The notes: generated from the letters alone by a model not told the origin. A stretch of 64,000 nt of DNA from Patagioenas fasciata (GCF_037038585.1 NC_092541.1:5087445-5151444); one strand, 5' to 3'. Shown: positions 1-10,021, counted from the first letter of the stretch. Program-made: numbers and translations.

Positions 1-466
1 ATCCTGCAGAAGACAGATCCAGGCTCAACACTGGGAGTGTGTGGTTGGAGGACTAGAGACAATGGGCTCATGTTCAGACATGAGAGGTTTGTTTGGTAGG
101 AAGAAAATGGTTTTCTGCAAAAGGTGGGTCAAGCAGTGAAAGAGGTTTCCCGGGGACGTTGTCCGGTCACCCTCCTTGGACATGGTCACCGTTTATTGCA
201 GGGTGACAATAAACTGTGGCAGATGGTCTCTGTTAACCACCCTGCCCTCTCTACTAAGGAAAGTTAATAGGAGGAAAATGGAGAGAGATTTGCGAGTTGG
301 AAAAGTTAAAAATGCTTTACTAATGCTACTAATAAACAGAGAAAATAATACAAAATATGCAAAACCATTCTTGAATTTCCTGAGGAAATACAGTGTTTCC
401 CACCATGGAGCTGGTGTCACTCCAGTGGCTGTATGTGGGAGATTTGAGGGATTTTCTTGAAGTTAA

Positions 467-813
467 TGTGTGGATGGGTTTCTCTTAGATGAAGATTTGT
501 TACTGAACTAGCCATGCCCAAAGGAATTTCAAGGCCCCCTCAAAAGTAGAAAACAGGAGCTGCTGTGGGAGTGAGGCAGTTCTACAATAACAGGGCCTCA
601 AGAAGACGTAAATCAACAGACCTATGAGCAGTGAAACTCGGGCGTGTGGACAGCTCATGAACATAGACAATATACAATCAGCTAATGCATGCTTGAAGCG
701 TGGAAGCGTGATCAGGAAATAACTGCATATATAAGGAGGATTGTTTGTGTAATAAATGGCTTTGCTTGAATTCATATTGAATTGTGTGGAGTCCATGAGT
801 TTTCTCCCTTTCA
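467..813 (+). mobile_element. Retroviral-type LTR remnant, unit A
   Basis: It aligns along its length with the LTR in bK4: the start TGTGGATGGGTTTCTC, the run GCCCAAAGGAAT, ACAGGGCCTCA, ATATATAAGGAG and GTAATAAATGGCTTT. TATA-like and AATAAA signals are in the same order. The right edge (near TTTCA at 813) is an estimate and no clear target duplication is seen. Unit three lacks about 645 bp here (between 367 and 1,015), so either the segment was inserted in A and B or it was deleted there. Confidence 0.65.
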
Positions 814-1286
814 GCTGCAGGGCAGGCACCCAGAAGTCCTGGGCTGGACTCCTCAGTAAACCAGAACTGGATTCAGAGATGCAGGGTCTGGAACCAGGCC
901 TAGGATCGCAGGCACAAGAGGCAGGGTCCTCTTCAGATGCCGGCCATGGTCGAAGAGAATGAGACCCTTGTGATCTCTCACTCTTGGGGACGTGCAAAAT
1001 TTATCAGTAAACTTGACTGACATAGCAATAGTTCTAAACCTGGGACTCTTCTGCATATCATTGCTACCGTTATCAGCTCCAGAGTGAAGAGTGTCTGAAA
1101 AAACATGCAGCCAAATTCAGAAAAGTGCAGTTACTTAGAAGAACTTAGGTGAAGGGAAAATTTACTAAAAGAGAAACTGGTCTTGTTTTTAAAAAGACCA
1201 GGACAGACACTCATGGCTTGAGACCAATGATCTCTGAAGGTCATTTGCAACTTGATTATGCTCTGATGCTACGGTGCCAAGACAGC

Positions 1287-1500
1287 CTTTTTGTGCCTTC
1301 TTGGTCCACTGGATACAGGGCCAGCAATGAGGAGGAGGAGCTCAGGTTCACAGGCAAGAAGACAGGCATTGTGCAGGAGCTGACCTGAATGCTCTAAGGT
1401 AAGAAAAGATGGCAGAAGGCATCATCTATGCACCAACTAGAAGATCGTACGATCTGTGTACCCCAGGTCATGGGACAAGTTTTATCAAAGATGTTGTGGC
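1287..1500 (+). repeat. Flank segment duplicated within unit A, first copy
   Basis: The segment (GTGCC..., GAGGAGGAGCTCAGG, AGATCGTACGATCT) recurs at 2,157-2,370 in the same unit. It is single in unit B (about 11,311) and unit three (20,012), and double again left of bK10 (45,459 and 46,932). The right half holds the 14-bp perfect palindrome AGATCGTACGATCT. Confidence 0.75.
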
Positions 1501-2156
1501 AGTATTTTCCCTTTCCATTCTCCAGCAAATCCTCCATGTAAAGACCAAGTCAGGGAAGCCTTGGAGCATCTCCACCTTTCCTGTAAGCCTTGTTCTAAGG
1601 GAAGTTGGCCTGTTAACACTGGGGTGGCCTTTACCCGAGCCTTGCTTTTGCTGCCGACCTACCTGGAAGAAGAACTTCTTCCTGACCTCCATGTGCTGTG
1701 CCTGACTCAACACCAGGTGATTTGTGGCTTTCCTGACCCCTACCCTGCATTCTCAGCCTGGCAAACATTATTCCCACAGCTGAGGTCATAGAATCATTGG
1801 GTCGTTTTGGTTGTAAGAGACCCTGAGGATCATTGGGTCCAACCATAAGCTAACTCAAGCGCTAAGTCATGTCCCAACAACTTCTTTTATACGACTTTCA
1901 AAGACCTCCAGTGATGTTGACTCCACCACTTCCCTGGTCAACCTGTTCCAATGCCTGACAACAGTTTACATTAAGAATTTTTTCCTAATATCCAATTTAA
2001 TCCTCCCCTGGTGCAACTTGAGGCTGTTTCCCCTTCTTCTCTAACTTGCTACTCGAAAGAAGAGACCAACAGAACCTGGGGCTCATGTTCTGCCCAAAAT
2101 GAAATGGTTCTGATTAGGACATCCTTTGGCATCTCATCCCAGCACATGAAAGAAGC
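1500..2156 (+). repeat. Displaced upstream flank of a lost keratin gene, with CR1 insert
   Basis: Positions about 1,555-1,780 match 41,055-41,275, and 2,065-2,155 match 41,515-41,615; at bK9 both lie just upstream of the promoter. Between them a CR1 piece (1,787-2,075) takes the place of about 240 bp. The segment ends at CATGAAAGAAGCCT, where a promoter would follow at bK9, and passes straight into the duplicated flank. It is absent from unit B. Confidence 0.65.
1787..2075 (-). mobile_element. CR1 LINE 3' fragment, antisense
   Basis: It begins TCATAGAATCATTGGG, followed by the typical CR1 3' end in reverse: GGGTCCAACCAT, a GACTCCACCACTTCCCTGG motif, CTGTTCCAATGC and TTTTTTCCTAATATCCAA. Only the 3' part is present, which is usual for CR1. 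Confidence 0.85.
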
Positions 2157-2680
2157 CTTTTTGTGCCAGCAATGAGGAGGAGGAGCTCAGGTTCTCAGTC
2201 AAGAAGACAGGCATTGTGCAGGAGCTGTCCTGAATGCTCTAAGGAAAAAAAAAAGATGGCAGAAGGCATCTCTGCACCAACTAGAAGATCGTACGATCTG
2301 TGCACCCCAGGTCATTGGACACGTTTTCCCAAAGATGGTGTGGCAGTATTTTCCCTTCCTGTTCTCCAGCTTTTCTTTTCCTTCCCTCACCCCAAAATTC
2401 TGCATCTCAAGGCTGGGGTTAGGACAGGTTCTCCTGGGCTTTCCTGGGACAGTATTGCCTCTGCCTTGTCAATAACACATGAATTCCTCCTTCTCCTGAC
2501 CACTTGCTTCACAATGTTAGGCTTCACAAGGGAAAAAAGTAAAGGTGTATTCAGCAAAGTGATGGTAGTGACTGAACTACCTTGTGTTGCTCTACCCGAG
2601 TATACCCCAGATAGGCAGAGATGTTTAGAAACCACCCAAGTCAAGACTAAGTATAGTCAATACCAAAGTAGTTGACAATC
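2157..2680. other. 3' flank of bK1
   Basis: This is the second copy of the 210-bp segment, followed by about 300 bp (2,370-2,680) shared nearly unchanged with units B (11,556-11,866) and three (20,260-20,570). I see no gene in it. Confidence 0.6.
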
Positions 2681-3227
2681 ACTGCACAACCTTCCCAAAG
2701 AACCCTATCCCAGAACCAGGCCTGAGCAACATCTCTCTCCCAGGGCATCTTGGGAGAGCATCAGTAGGGGAAAGGATGAGACAAAGGCACAGACTGGGAT
2801 GCAGAAGAACTTTAATGAGACAAAAAGAAAACAAAACTAGGTGGCTCTGAGGGGCAGCTCCAGTCCCCAGAACACCGGGGGCAGACAGGAGTGTGTGAGC
2901 GATGGCTGTGGTGCAGATCCAGCCAGGTGTCCATCTGCCTGTCCCACAGAGGGAACAGGGCCAGCAGGTCCTCCCTAGTCTGGCTTTGTGGGGCTCACAG
3001 CCCAGGGGAGCACAAGAGAACAGAGACACAGGAGGGAGAGAAGACACGGGGAGAAGGGAAAGGCGGAATGGGCCGTGCTTTCTGAGAGCCCAGGCTGGCC
3101 CTGTCTTTTTGCAAAGGGTGCTGGGGTAGCTCAGCCCATCTGAAAGGAACAACCTGATGATTTGTCTCCACTCCAGCACTATTTGGTGGGTCCCTGGTTT
3201 CCTTCCCCAGGGCCATCACCAGCAGCT

Positions 3228-3536
3228 TTAGCAGGGGAAACACCTCCTCGTGCCGCAGATGCCGCTGCCCAAGCCAGAGAGACCAAAGCCCCCGGAGTTG
3301 ATGGGCACTCCCTGAGAGCTGAGGATGCTGCCAACAGCAGCAGAGGTGGAGGATCCCACGGCGGTGTTCTGCGGGAAGGAGCTGAGGATGGGGCCGGGCA
3401 GGGTCACCACCACAGCGGGGGGCTCAATGACAACTCTGGAGTCCTGGCACTGCCTGACACAGGGCTCATTGCAACTGTTGGCCAGCGGGGTCGGGCCAGA
3501 GGACTGGCAGGGCAGGCACGGGTTGTAGCAGGACAT
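3228..3536 (-). CDS. bK1, feather beta-keratin, 102 aa
   Basis: This is a structural protein of feather cells: corneous beta-proteins polymerise into filaments cross-linked through cysteines. Residues 1-30 are cysteine-rich (C3, C7, C10, C22, C26, C30). Residues about 31-63 are the beta-sheet core with [16 protein letters not shown]. Residues 64-92 are Ser/Gly-rich, and the protein ends RRCFPC. It has nine cysteines, S12-S13 in place of the P-C pair of other copies, R28 and the core variant RVVIEPPA. The start is the first ATG of exon 2, 21 bases after the 3' splice site (exon 2 starts at 3557). The open frame runs further upstream only because the intron end is open. The 344-bp intron is 3558-3901. 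The ATTAAA poly(A) signal is at 2811-2816. It is divergent from bK2, and bK3 is its nearest copy. I do not know which named feather keratin it is orthologous to. Confidence 0.96.
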   Translation of the reverse strand: MSCYNPCLPCQSSGPTPLANSCNEPCVRQCQDSRVVIEPPAVVVTLPGPILSSFPQNTAVGSSTSAAVGSILSSQGVPINSGGFGLSGLGSGICGTRRCFPC

Positions 3537-3901
3537 GTCTTGTGGCTGGAGTTGCACCTGAAAGACAGGACAGGGGGAGGCACAGCATGAGGGATTGCAT
3601 AGTATCAGCCTTTCTCCCAACCATGGAGAGCCAAGGAACAACTGGAAATGAGAGTTGGAGGCTGTGTAGGTGACCCGCAGGCTTCTCCCTCAGAAGAGCC
3701 CTGGCAAGAGTGACCAGGGAGATCCCCACCTAGCCTATAGCTCAGGAGACACTTCAGAGTCTCTCCTTGTCACACGTTCTGCCCCTTTCCCCTCCCATGG
3801 TGAGCAGCCTCAAGACCCTGCATGGTAGAAAGGGGCAGTTACTCCCTGAGAAATCCTAGAGGAGGAGGAGACAGAGGAAGGAGAGTGGTTGTCCAACTCA
3901 C

Positions 3902-4050
3902 CTCAGTCCCAAGGAGATGGAGGCGAGAGGAGTGGATGCAAGAGTGAGGTGCAGGACCCACTTTTATACTGCTCCTGCACCGCCCCAGGCCCACAGTCAC
4001 TGCACGCGGGCAGTAATTTTCCGACAGACTCACTTCCAAAGCAAAATATC
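3902..4050 (-). promoter_or_regulatory. bK1 promoter and non-coding exon 1
   Basis: TATAAAAG reads on the minus strand at 3961-3968. Exon 1 ends at 3902, followed by the donor GTGAGT (3901-3896). About 90 bp upstream of and including the TATA box are shared with the other copies, including the strings GGAAAATTACTG and GTGCAGTGACTG and a G-rich stretch just before GGAGCAG. The likely transcription start is 25-30 bases after the TATA box, which gives an exon 1 of about 35-40 bases, as is known for feather keratin genes. Confidence 0.85.
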
Positions 4051-4399
4051 CTAATTAACGACATAGGTTGTGTTTTTGTTTCTGTCAATGCTCCCATTTA
4101 ATTTCCGCATTTCTGCCATGCCCTCTAGGCCATGGGTACTCATTTCAAGCACCATATGAGAAGGGCAAGGATTTCCTGTGCAAGAAAACATCAGAACCTG
4201 CCAAAAATATGCTCTATGTAGAGCCCCATGTTGGAGGTTTTTTCCTCACCAATGAGGGGCGGTTAGGGGCTCAGTACAATGCCTTATTCCTCCCACTCTC
4301 CTCACACCACAGTGCACTTTGGCTGCACACTGGACCTGACCAGCTAGAGACACAATGGCTTGGGCACATTTCCAAACACTCTGACCACCCTTTGAGCCC

Positions 4400-4690
4400 C
4401 TTGAGCTGTGGGAGTGCCGGCAAGAATGTCACACTGAGACCAAAGGCCATTAGGGCTTCCAGGAGCTGTGTACTCGGGTCCAGCCCAGTGGTCAGAGCTG
4501 TTTTTTTTCCTGGGGCTGGGATGGAGCTGTCCTGGCCTCAGGGGAATTTATCGCTGTGTGGGATCCAGGACTGCAGACAGCATGCACTCCTGGCTTGGAC
4601 TCACACCAGAAGCCTGACACACGGCCAATCGAACATTAGAGTGCGACTCACCATGGGTAGGGAGAGTCGATCCCAGGTAGCTTGCCTGTT
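4400..4690 (-). promoter_or_regulatory. Conserved distal upstream block of bK1
   Basis: About 0.45-0.7 kb upstream of the TATA box. On the minus strand it contains a CCAAT box in reverse (GATTGGCC) and a splice-donor-like CCCATGGTGAGTC. Matching blocks lie at 13,600-13,885 (bK3), 22,310-22,605 (bK5), 29,460-29,760 (bK7, reversed), 38,870-38,940 (bK8), 49,115-49,405 (bK10), 55,500-55,800 (bK12, reversed) and 62,960-63,240 (bK13). Whether it is an enhancer, a second first exon or only inherited flank is open. Confidence 0.4.
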
Positions 4691-4965
4691 GAAGGCACTC
4701 CCTTGGCCTGCTGGGATGCGTCCCAGCTGACTCCATGTCTGCAGGACAGGGAAATGCTTCTCCTCTTTGAAGTCGTCCCAGAGCTGCTTTTCTACCCAGG
4801 TCCCTTCTGATCCCGTCCAGTCCCTGAGCATCCCCTAGTACATGGCACTGCAGGGTCCTGGCAGCCCTCACTCACTGGGTAGTTTGGGGAGGTTTCTTTG
4901 CCTCTCCAATGGTACTGGTAGGTGCTCCAGGAAAAGGAGGGCTTTGGGGCAGTGGAGGGGAGGCC

Positions 4966-5648
4966 TGCTGATACCCTAATGCCAGGAGATGTTTTTCCTG
5001 GTGATACAGGGAACTGACAATTAACTAATTAACACTTAAAGAACTGACACTTGAGAACTAACCCTGCCCCACTTCACTAAAGACACTTAGAGAGCTAACC
5101 CTTCAACCCATATCACTATTGCCTAGCCTTGCTTAACTCTGTGTAACTTATTGTACGAAAACCAGGACTTCGCTGATGCCTTGCAAAAATGACTATCCTT
5201 GGTTGCATCCTTGATGCATCCTTGGGTGAACTCAGTAACAGAATCCTGGGCACAGGACAGGAGCTACACCAGTTTTATGCAACTCAGCAGTCTGAGTCCT
5301 AACCAACTCATCACAGTGGACCAAAGGTGACCGCGTACAGAGAAAGAGGACCCGGGTTCATGATCATTACACAGTTGCAACCAGGAGGAGCCAGAGGCGG
5401 AGACTATGGAAATGGTCTCCCGGAACTCATTGTAATAAGAACCGCCTTCTCGGGGACAGGTTATGAATATGCACAGGCGTTCCTAAAACTTTCATGAATA
5501 TGTAACACTTTACTGCATTTAACCGAGTTCACAGCTACTGTAATTTTACACACGTATTAGCAGAAATGATTCCCCGTTTGTCCGGTGTCGTTAATAAATG
5601 CATTCATTCATTATAACCTCAAGGGTTGTAAGGTCATTCCGCGCCTCA
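4966..5648 (+). mobile_element. Probable LTR-type insertion between bK1 and bK2
   Basis: Unit three and bK10 read directly from GTGCTCCAAGCTGAG to TGAGACCCAGGGATGAG, while units A and B have about 680 extra bases between these points. The extra DNA has AATAAATGCATTC near its right end and a compact LTR-like size. Edges are estimates and no target duplication is clear, so the class is uncertain. Confidence 0.5.
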
Positions 5649-6111
5649 CTGAGACCCAGGGATGAGTCCCAGGTGGAGTGGAGATTTCTGCAATGCTTTT
5701 GTTCCTTCTTGTTATTGACTCTTCAGGAGATCTCCTCAGCACCGCCCAGTCTGTTTGGCCAGGACGATGAAGTTTGTGTGTTTGTTCTCTTACATCCTTC
5801 AAGTCTTTCCCTAATACTGATCCCTGGCCCTTTGGGCAAAACTACCTAAAGGAGTTCTGTTTTCAGAGAACCCCCACGTATTTCTTGAACAATCCACTTA
5901 TTTAGCATGAAGGACGAGAAAAGGGAGGAGATGAGCCTCCCACTCTTCTCTTGGATGTGAATGGACTGAAGCATAAAACTCCTAACTCGAGACAACTTTG
6001 TGCAGTGTGCTGCGTGGCATTAATGAAGTTTCATCGCACTCACCACCAAGACAACTACAGAGACTGTCAGACTGACAAGTGGAGAAATCTTCCCTTCCTT
6101 CTGATATTCAA
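5649..6111. other. Distal upstream DNA of bK2, no gene seen
   Basis: It begins with the GAGACCCAGGGATGAGTCCC string found in the upstream flanks of bK5 and bK10, then about 400 bp shared only with unit B (14,845-15,300). I see no coding frame or RNA gene here. Confidence 0.5.
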
Positions 6112-6196
6112 TTTCTTCTCTTTCTCTTTCTCTTTCTCTTTCTCTTTCTCTTTCTCTTTCTCTTTCTCTTTCTCTTTCTCTTTCTCTTTCTCTTTC

Positions 6197-6233
<37 letters not shown>

Positions 6234-6262
6234 CTTTCTTTCTCTTTCTCTCTCTTTCCTTC
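6112..6262 (+). repeat. TTTCTC hexanucleotide microsatellite
   Basis: An unbroken pyrimidine tract, mostly perfect TTTCTC units (over 20), ending in mixed TCTC/TTTC. It lies about 310 bp upstream of the bK2 TATA box. Confidence 0.97.
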
Positions 6263-6491
6263 CATCTTTATTCTGGACACTTAAAGGTAACTTTGTTTTG
6301 ACTTTTGCTGTTGAAGTCTTGTGTAGTTTTATGATGTAGATAAAAACTTCTGCCAACCCACTGTTTGCTGTAATTCCACTCAGGCATCTCAAGCCAGCGC
6401 ATGAAAGAAGCCTGCATGGCAGAGCAGGCATGTCAGAAAGGAGGAAATGAAACGACAGCATTGATGGCCCCAAAATAGAAACTTTACATAT

Positions 6492-6640
6492 GATACTCTG
6501 CTTTGGAAGTGAGTCTGCTGGGAAATTACTGCCCGCGTGCAGTGACTGTGATCCTGGGGCGGTGCAGGAGCAGTATAAAAGCGGGTCCTTCTCCTGACTC
6601 TCTCATACACTCCTCTTGCCTCCATCTCCTTGGGATCAGG
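6492..6640 (+). promoter_or_regulatory. bK2 promoter and non-coding exon 1
   Basis: TATAAAAG lies at 6574-6581. Exon 1 ends at 6640 before the donor GTGAGT. The shared upstream block starts near 6492. The array-wide GGAAAATTACTG reads GGGAAATTACTG here. A long TTTCTC tract (6112-6262) lies about 310 bp upstream of the TATA box; apart from bK4, no other promoter in the window has one. Confidence 0.85.
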
Positions 6641-7025
6641 GTGAGTATGAAGCCCTATCTCCACCTCCTTCTCCTCCTCCTCCTTTAAGATTTCTCATTG
6701 CATTCCTTCCCCTTAGTCCCATGCAGGGTCCTGAGGATGTATGTACTGTGAGAGGGAATCGGTCAGAAAGTGTGACATGGTGGTATATTGTTTGAGGTGT
6801 CTCCTTGAGCTGTGGGCAAGGTGGGATCCCCTTGGACTTCATCGCTCATGGCAGGGCTTGCCTGAGAGTAAGGAGAAGTGCGTGTGCCCACTGCACAGAG
6901 TCCAGCTCCTTTCTCCAGGTTGTACCTTGTCTTACTCATGCTGGGGTGACAAGCTGCTCCTCACCTGTCTCCCCCGCTCTTCTTCCCCCTGCCCTCTCTC
7001 CCAGGCGCAGCTCCAGCCACAAGAC

Positions 7026-7334
7026 ATGTCCTGCTACAACCCGTGCCTGCCCTGCCAGCCCTGCGGCCCAACCCCGCTGGCCAACAGCTGCAATGAGCCC
7101 TGTGTCAGGCAGTGCCAGGACTCTAAAGTTTACATCCAGCCCTCCCCCGTGGTGGTGACCCTGCCCGGCCCCATCCTCAGCTCCTTCCCGCAGAACACCG
7201 CCGTGGGATCCTCCACCTCCGCCGCTGTTGGCAGCATCCTCAGCTCTCAGGGAGTGCCCATCAACTCCGGGGGCTTTGGTTTCTCTGGTTTGGGCAGTGG
7301 CATCTGCGGCACGAGGAGGTGTTTCCCCTGCTAA
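7026..7334 (+). CDS. bK2, feather beta-keratin, 102 aa
   Basis: It has the same domain plan as bK1 but carries P12-C13, so it has ten cysteines, the most of any copy here. The core variant is KVYIQPSP (K34, Y36), F86 replaces L86, and the end is RRCFPC. The 364-bp intron spans 6641-7004 (donor GTGAGT, acceptor CTCTCCCAG) and lies wholly in the 5' UTR; exon 2 starts at 7005. The ATTAAA signal is at 7739-7744, about 400 bases after the stop. It is divergent from bK1, with about 2.6 kb between the two TATA boxes. The broken bK4 is its duplicate in the next unit, so bK2 shows what bK4 looked like before the LTR insertion. Confidence 0.96.
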   Translation: MSCYNPCLPCQPCGPTPLANSCNEPCVRQCQDSKVYIQPSPVVVTLPGPILSSFPQNTAVGSSTSAAVGSILSSQGVPINSGGFGFSGLGSGICGTRRCFPC

Positions 7335-7891
7335 AGCTGCTGGTGATGGCCCTGGTGAAGGAAACCAGGGACACACAAGACAGGACTGGACTGGGAGGGA
7401 GATTTGGGTTGTTGGTTTCAGAGGGGCTGAGCAACCCCGGCATCTCTTGTAAAAAGACGGGGCCTGTCTGGGCTCTCGGGAATCTTGGCCCATGCCGCCT
7501 TTCCCCTCTTCCAGTGTCTCCCGTTCCTCTTGTTTCCTTGTTCTCCTGTGCTCCCCTGGGCTGTGAGCCTCACAAAGTCAGCCTAGGGAGGACCTGCTGG
7601 CCCTGCTCCCTCTGTGGGACAGGCAGACGGAGACCTGGTTCAGTCTCTCCACAGCCATGAGTCGCAGACTCCTGTCTGCCGCTGATGCTTCCTGCTCCAG
7701 GATCTCCACTCAGATTATCTCTTTCCCTCTTTTGTCTCATTAAAGTTCTTCTGCACCTGAGCTAATGTCTCTGTGTCATCTTTTCCTCTGCAGATGCTTT
7801 CCCAAGGTGCCCAGGGAGAAGAATGGTCTTCAAGAATTATTCTGGGAGGAATGTCTTTAGTGTGGTTGTGTGGTGGTTCTTTGCACAATTG

Positions 7892-8549
7892 TGTTTATTC
7901 TGACTGGGATGGAATTCTCTTTCCATACAGCAGTGTTCATAATGCTGTGCTTTGCAGCTGTAGCTGGAACGGTTCTGATGACAGCACATCTGTGTTTTGG
8001 CTTTTGTTGAGCAGTGCCTGCACAGCAGCAAGGTTGTGTCTCCAGCCACACTCCAAAAGTCCAGTAGGCTGGTGCTTAGACCAGAGCCTGGGAGGGGACA
8101 TAGGCAGGACATCTGCAGGACAGCAGATTCAGAGTGACCAAAGGGACATTCGATACCATATGACATTGTGGTCAGCAAGAAATGTGAGACAAATAAGGAG
8201 GAAGTGGAGGGGCCATTCAATATTTGTCCATTGATTTTCAAAGCAACCACTACACGTACTCTGGTCTTCCTTTGCAGGAGTTGGGTGAAAATCACCTCCT
8301 GATAGAAAACAGGGAATAAATCTTTTTTACTATGTTTTTCTTGTCTACATGGCCCCTGCATTTCTTCCTCACACTGCATGTATCTCTGCCTCCAGCTCTG
8401 TAGTGTCTGTAATTCTCCATGTCTTGCTCAAGGAGGTAAAAGTGATAGAGCATCTTGGTGGACATCTGGTGATCAGACAAGGTCACCTCACTCCAGTCTT
8501 TTTGGTGCTTCCTGTGGGGTTTGAGACAGCAGCAGTTTTGATTTGAGCA
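7892..8549 (-). mobile_element. ERVL-type LTR in the 3' flank of bK2
   Basis: On the minus strand it begins TGCTCAAATC and ends near GAATAAACA. Inside are strings that I recognise from bird ERVL LTRs (TCATATGGTATCGAATGTCCC; CTCAGCAAAAGCCAAAACACAGATG in the partner copies). It is shared by bK2, bK4, bK8, bK9 and bK13 at the same distance from the gene, so it was there before these genes multiplied. No target duplication is visible. Confidence 0.7.
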
Positions 8550-8887
8550 GGTGTTAGCTGTAGCAGTTACCAATTTACAGGCCTCTGTGCAGCGCAGGCA
8601 GTTTGCTCGGTGAACTGCTTATCTCTTGAGTTTGCTGATGTTTGGAACATGTTAATAGAACCAAACGCTCTGGGCTTTGTCCTGGCATTGGGACCCTTAC
8701 AGTGCTGGGGAGCTTTCTAGTGGAGATGCTGAGGGAATTCAGCTCCCTCTTCCCAGAGAAACTGACGTGGGGGTGTTTTCTTGTGTATACCCCCCCGGGT
8801 CCTTGCTCATCCTTAAGTGAGATGTTTACTGCTATTAATTAAAACCGTTGATTTAATGTCAGGTTTGTAATGCTGGGGATAACTGCA

Positions 8888-8975
8888 AGTTCTTCTGCAT
8901 CCCAGCCCAATCCTCTGTGTCATCCTTTTCCCTGCAGACACTATCCCAGGATACCCATTGATGAAATGTTCCTCA
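8888..8975 (+). pseudogene. Relic of a keratin 3' end, unit A
   Basis: AGTTCTTCTGCATCCCAGCC, then TCTGTGTCATCCTTTTCCCTGCAG and a CCCAAGG-like string, match the sequence found from the poly(A) signal onward in every intact copy. No coding sequence precedes it; an unrelated 300-bp block does. It is therefore the tail of a lost gene copy. The unit B counterpart is at 18,403-18,490. Confidence 0.6.
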
Positions 8976-10021
8976 CAGTGATTCTGGGAAGGAGTTCTTG
9001 GGGATGGTTGGACAATGGTTGTTAACACAAAGATTTTTAAGTGAACGACTGTGGCCAGTCTTTTCAAAGTACTTGTTCTTCAGAAGACGGTCAGGCATCG
9101 TTCTGGTGCTGCAAAGTGGTGAGTGATTGCGTTTGCATGACTAGTTATTTCATTTTTTTTTTCTCATTTTTTCCCTTCTCCTCTAGGAGTGTCCTTATCT
9201 TGACCCAAAGGTATTTTGCTCTCCTTGTCTTCCAAATCTGTCCCCATACTACTGGGACAGTGAACGAAGAGAACAGTTGGTAGGTGATTAATGCTGACTG
9301 GGTTGTACACACCACAGAGACCAACACGCAGTGCATGTCATCCTCATCTTGCTCCTTGCAGTTCTCTGCCCAGAGCTTCCTGGGAATGTTTCTGGAGGGA
9401 TGGAGCAGGGAGAGGCACTGGCAGGAGAAGAGGCAGCGGATGGAGGCTGAGTGTCTCCAAGGGCTCTTCAGAATGTCTCTAAAGCAGAATGGTGAGCAGC
9501 AGCATGGCTGCAGAAACGCTTGCAGATGAGGAAAGGGAGCTGCCCAGCTGCTCTAGGACACAGGTGGGCAAGATGACACATGTCCAGATAGAGCCAGCCC
9601 TGTTTCCCCATGAATCCCTCATGCCCTGAGAAGCAGCAGCCCAACAGCAGGACCAGAGAATGGTGCTTTTGCAGTAATGTCAGTAAAGAGGTGCAACTCC
9701 AGCACTGTTCCTGGGGACCAAGGACACTCATCAGCATCCTGGCCAAGGTGATCAGCACCTCAGCTAGGAGATCTAGGGTAGTGACTATCCCAGTCTTCTG
9801 AGTACTCACCTGAAAGCACCTACAACAATGCTGCAATGCAAGAAAGATGTGTTGCAAGAAACACCTGGGCCAAGTGGACTGTGTTCAGCAGACGGTGTTC
9901 GAGGATGGTGAGGAGCTGGAGCACTTGTGTGGGGAGCAGTGTGTGGGGGCACGGGGCTTGCTGAACATGAAGAAAATATATGGTGTGAGAACAAAAAGCA
10001 GCTTTGGAGTAGCAATGGTGA
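8976..10021. other. Right part of unit A, no gene supported
   Basis: The stretch is shared with 18,490-19,387 (with a deletion there) and 44,155-45,220. Several weak frames occur on both strands but none has conserved splice sites. The part from about 9,850 (GAGGATGGTGAGGAGCTGGAGCAC) resembles an old CR1 piece; a similar piece lies at 26,090-26,240 and 52,120-52,270. Confidence 0.45.

Larger units (their letters stand above)
1..10021. repeat. Tandem unit A of a two-gene duplication
   Basis: Positions 1-10,021 and 10,022-19,387 start with the same sequence (CCTGCAGAAGACAGATC) and run in parallel almost to their ends. The offset changes at indels: about 10,024 at first, 9,186 after an extra segment in A (about 1,500-2,155), about 9,196 across the promoters, 9,169 after the microsatellite, 9,507 after the LTR in bK4, and 9,366 near the end. 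Since position 1 already matches a unit start, another unit probably lies to the left. Confidence 0.9.

Noticed and set aside
3325-3528. Antisense frame of 67 codons inside every keratin coding sequence (also longer antisense frames of up to 185 codons)
   Set aside because: It is conserved only because the GC-rich keratin coding sequence on the other strand is conserved.
3536-3641. Upstream extension of keratin frames (for example 35 extra residues before MSCYN in bK1)
   Set aside because: The extension reads through the 3' splice site into the intron; all copies have an acceptor about 21 bases before the ATG.
4068-4730. Plus-strand open frame of 220 codons, also 220 codons at 13,264-13,926
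   Set aside because: The two are copies from the recent unit duplication; the matching DNA upstream of bK5 and bK10 is broken, and the frame runs antisense through the bK1 upstream flank. No known family is recognised.
6020-6473. Frames encoding long Arg-Glu/Arg-Lys or Phe-Ser repeats
   Set aside because: They are readings of the TTTCTC microsatellite in different frames.
9362-9491. Exon-like stretch with AG before and GTGAGC after, coding AQSFLGMFLEGWSRERHWQEKRQ
   Set aside because: The acceptor AG is absent in the copies at about 18,892 and 44,547, and no neighbouring exon or family match is seen.
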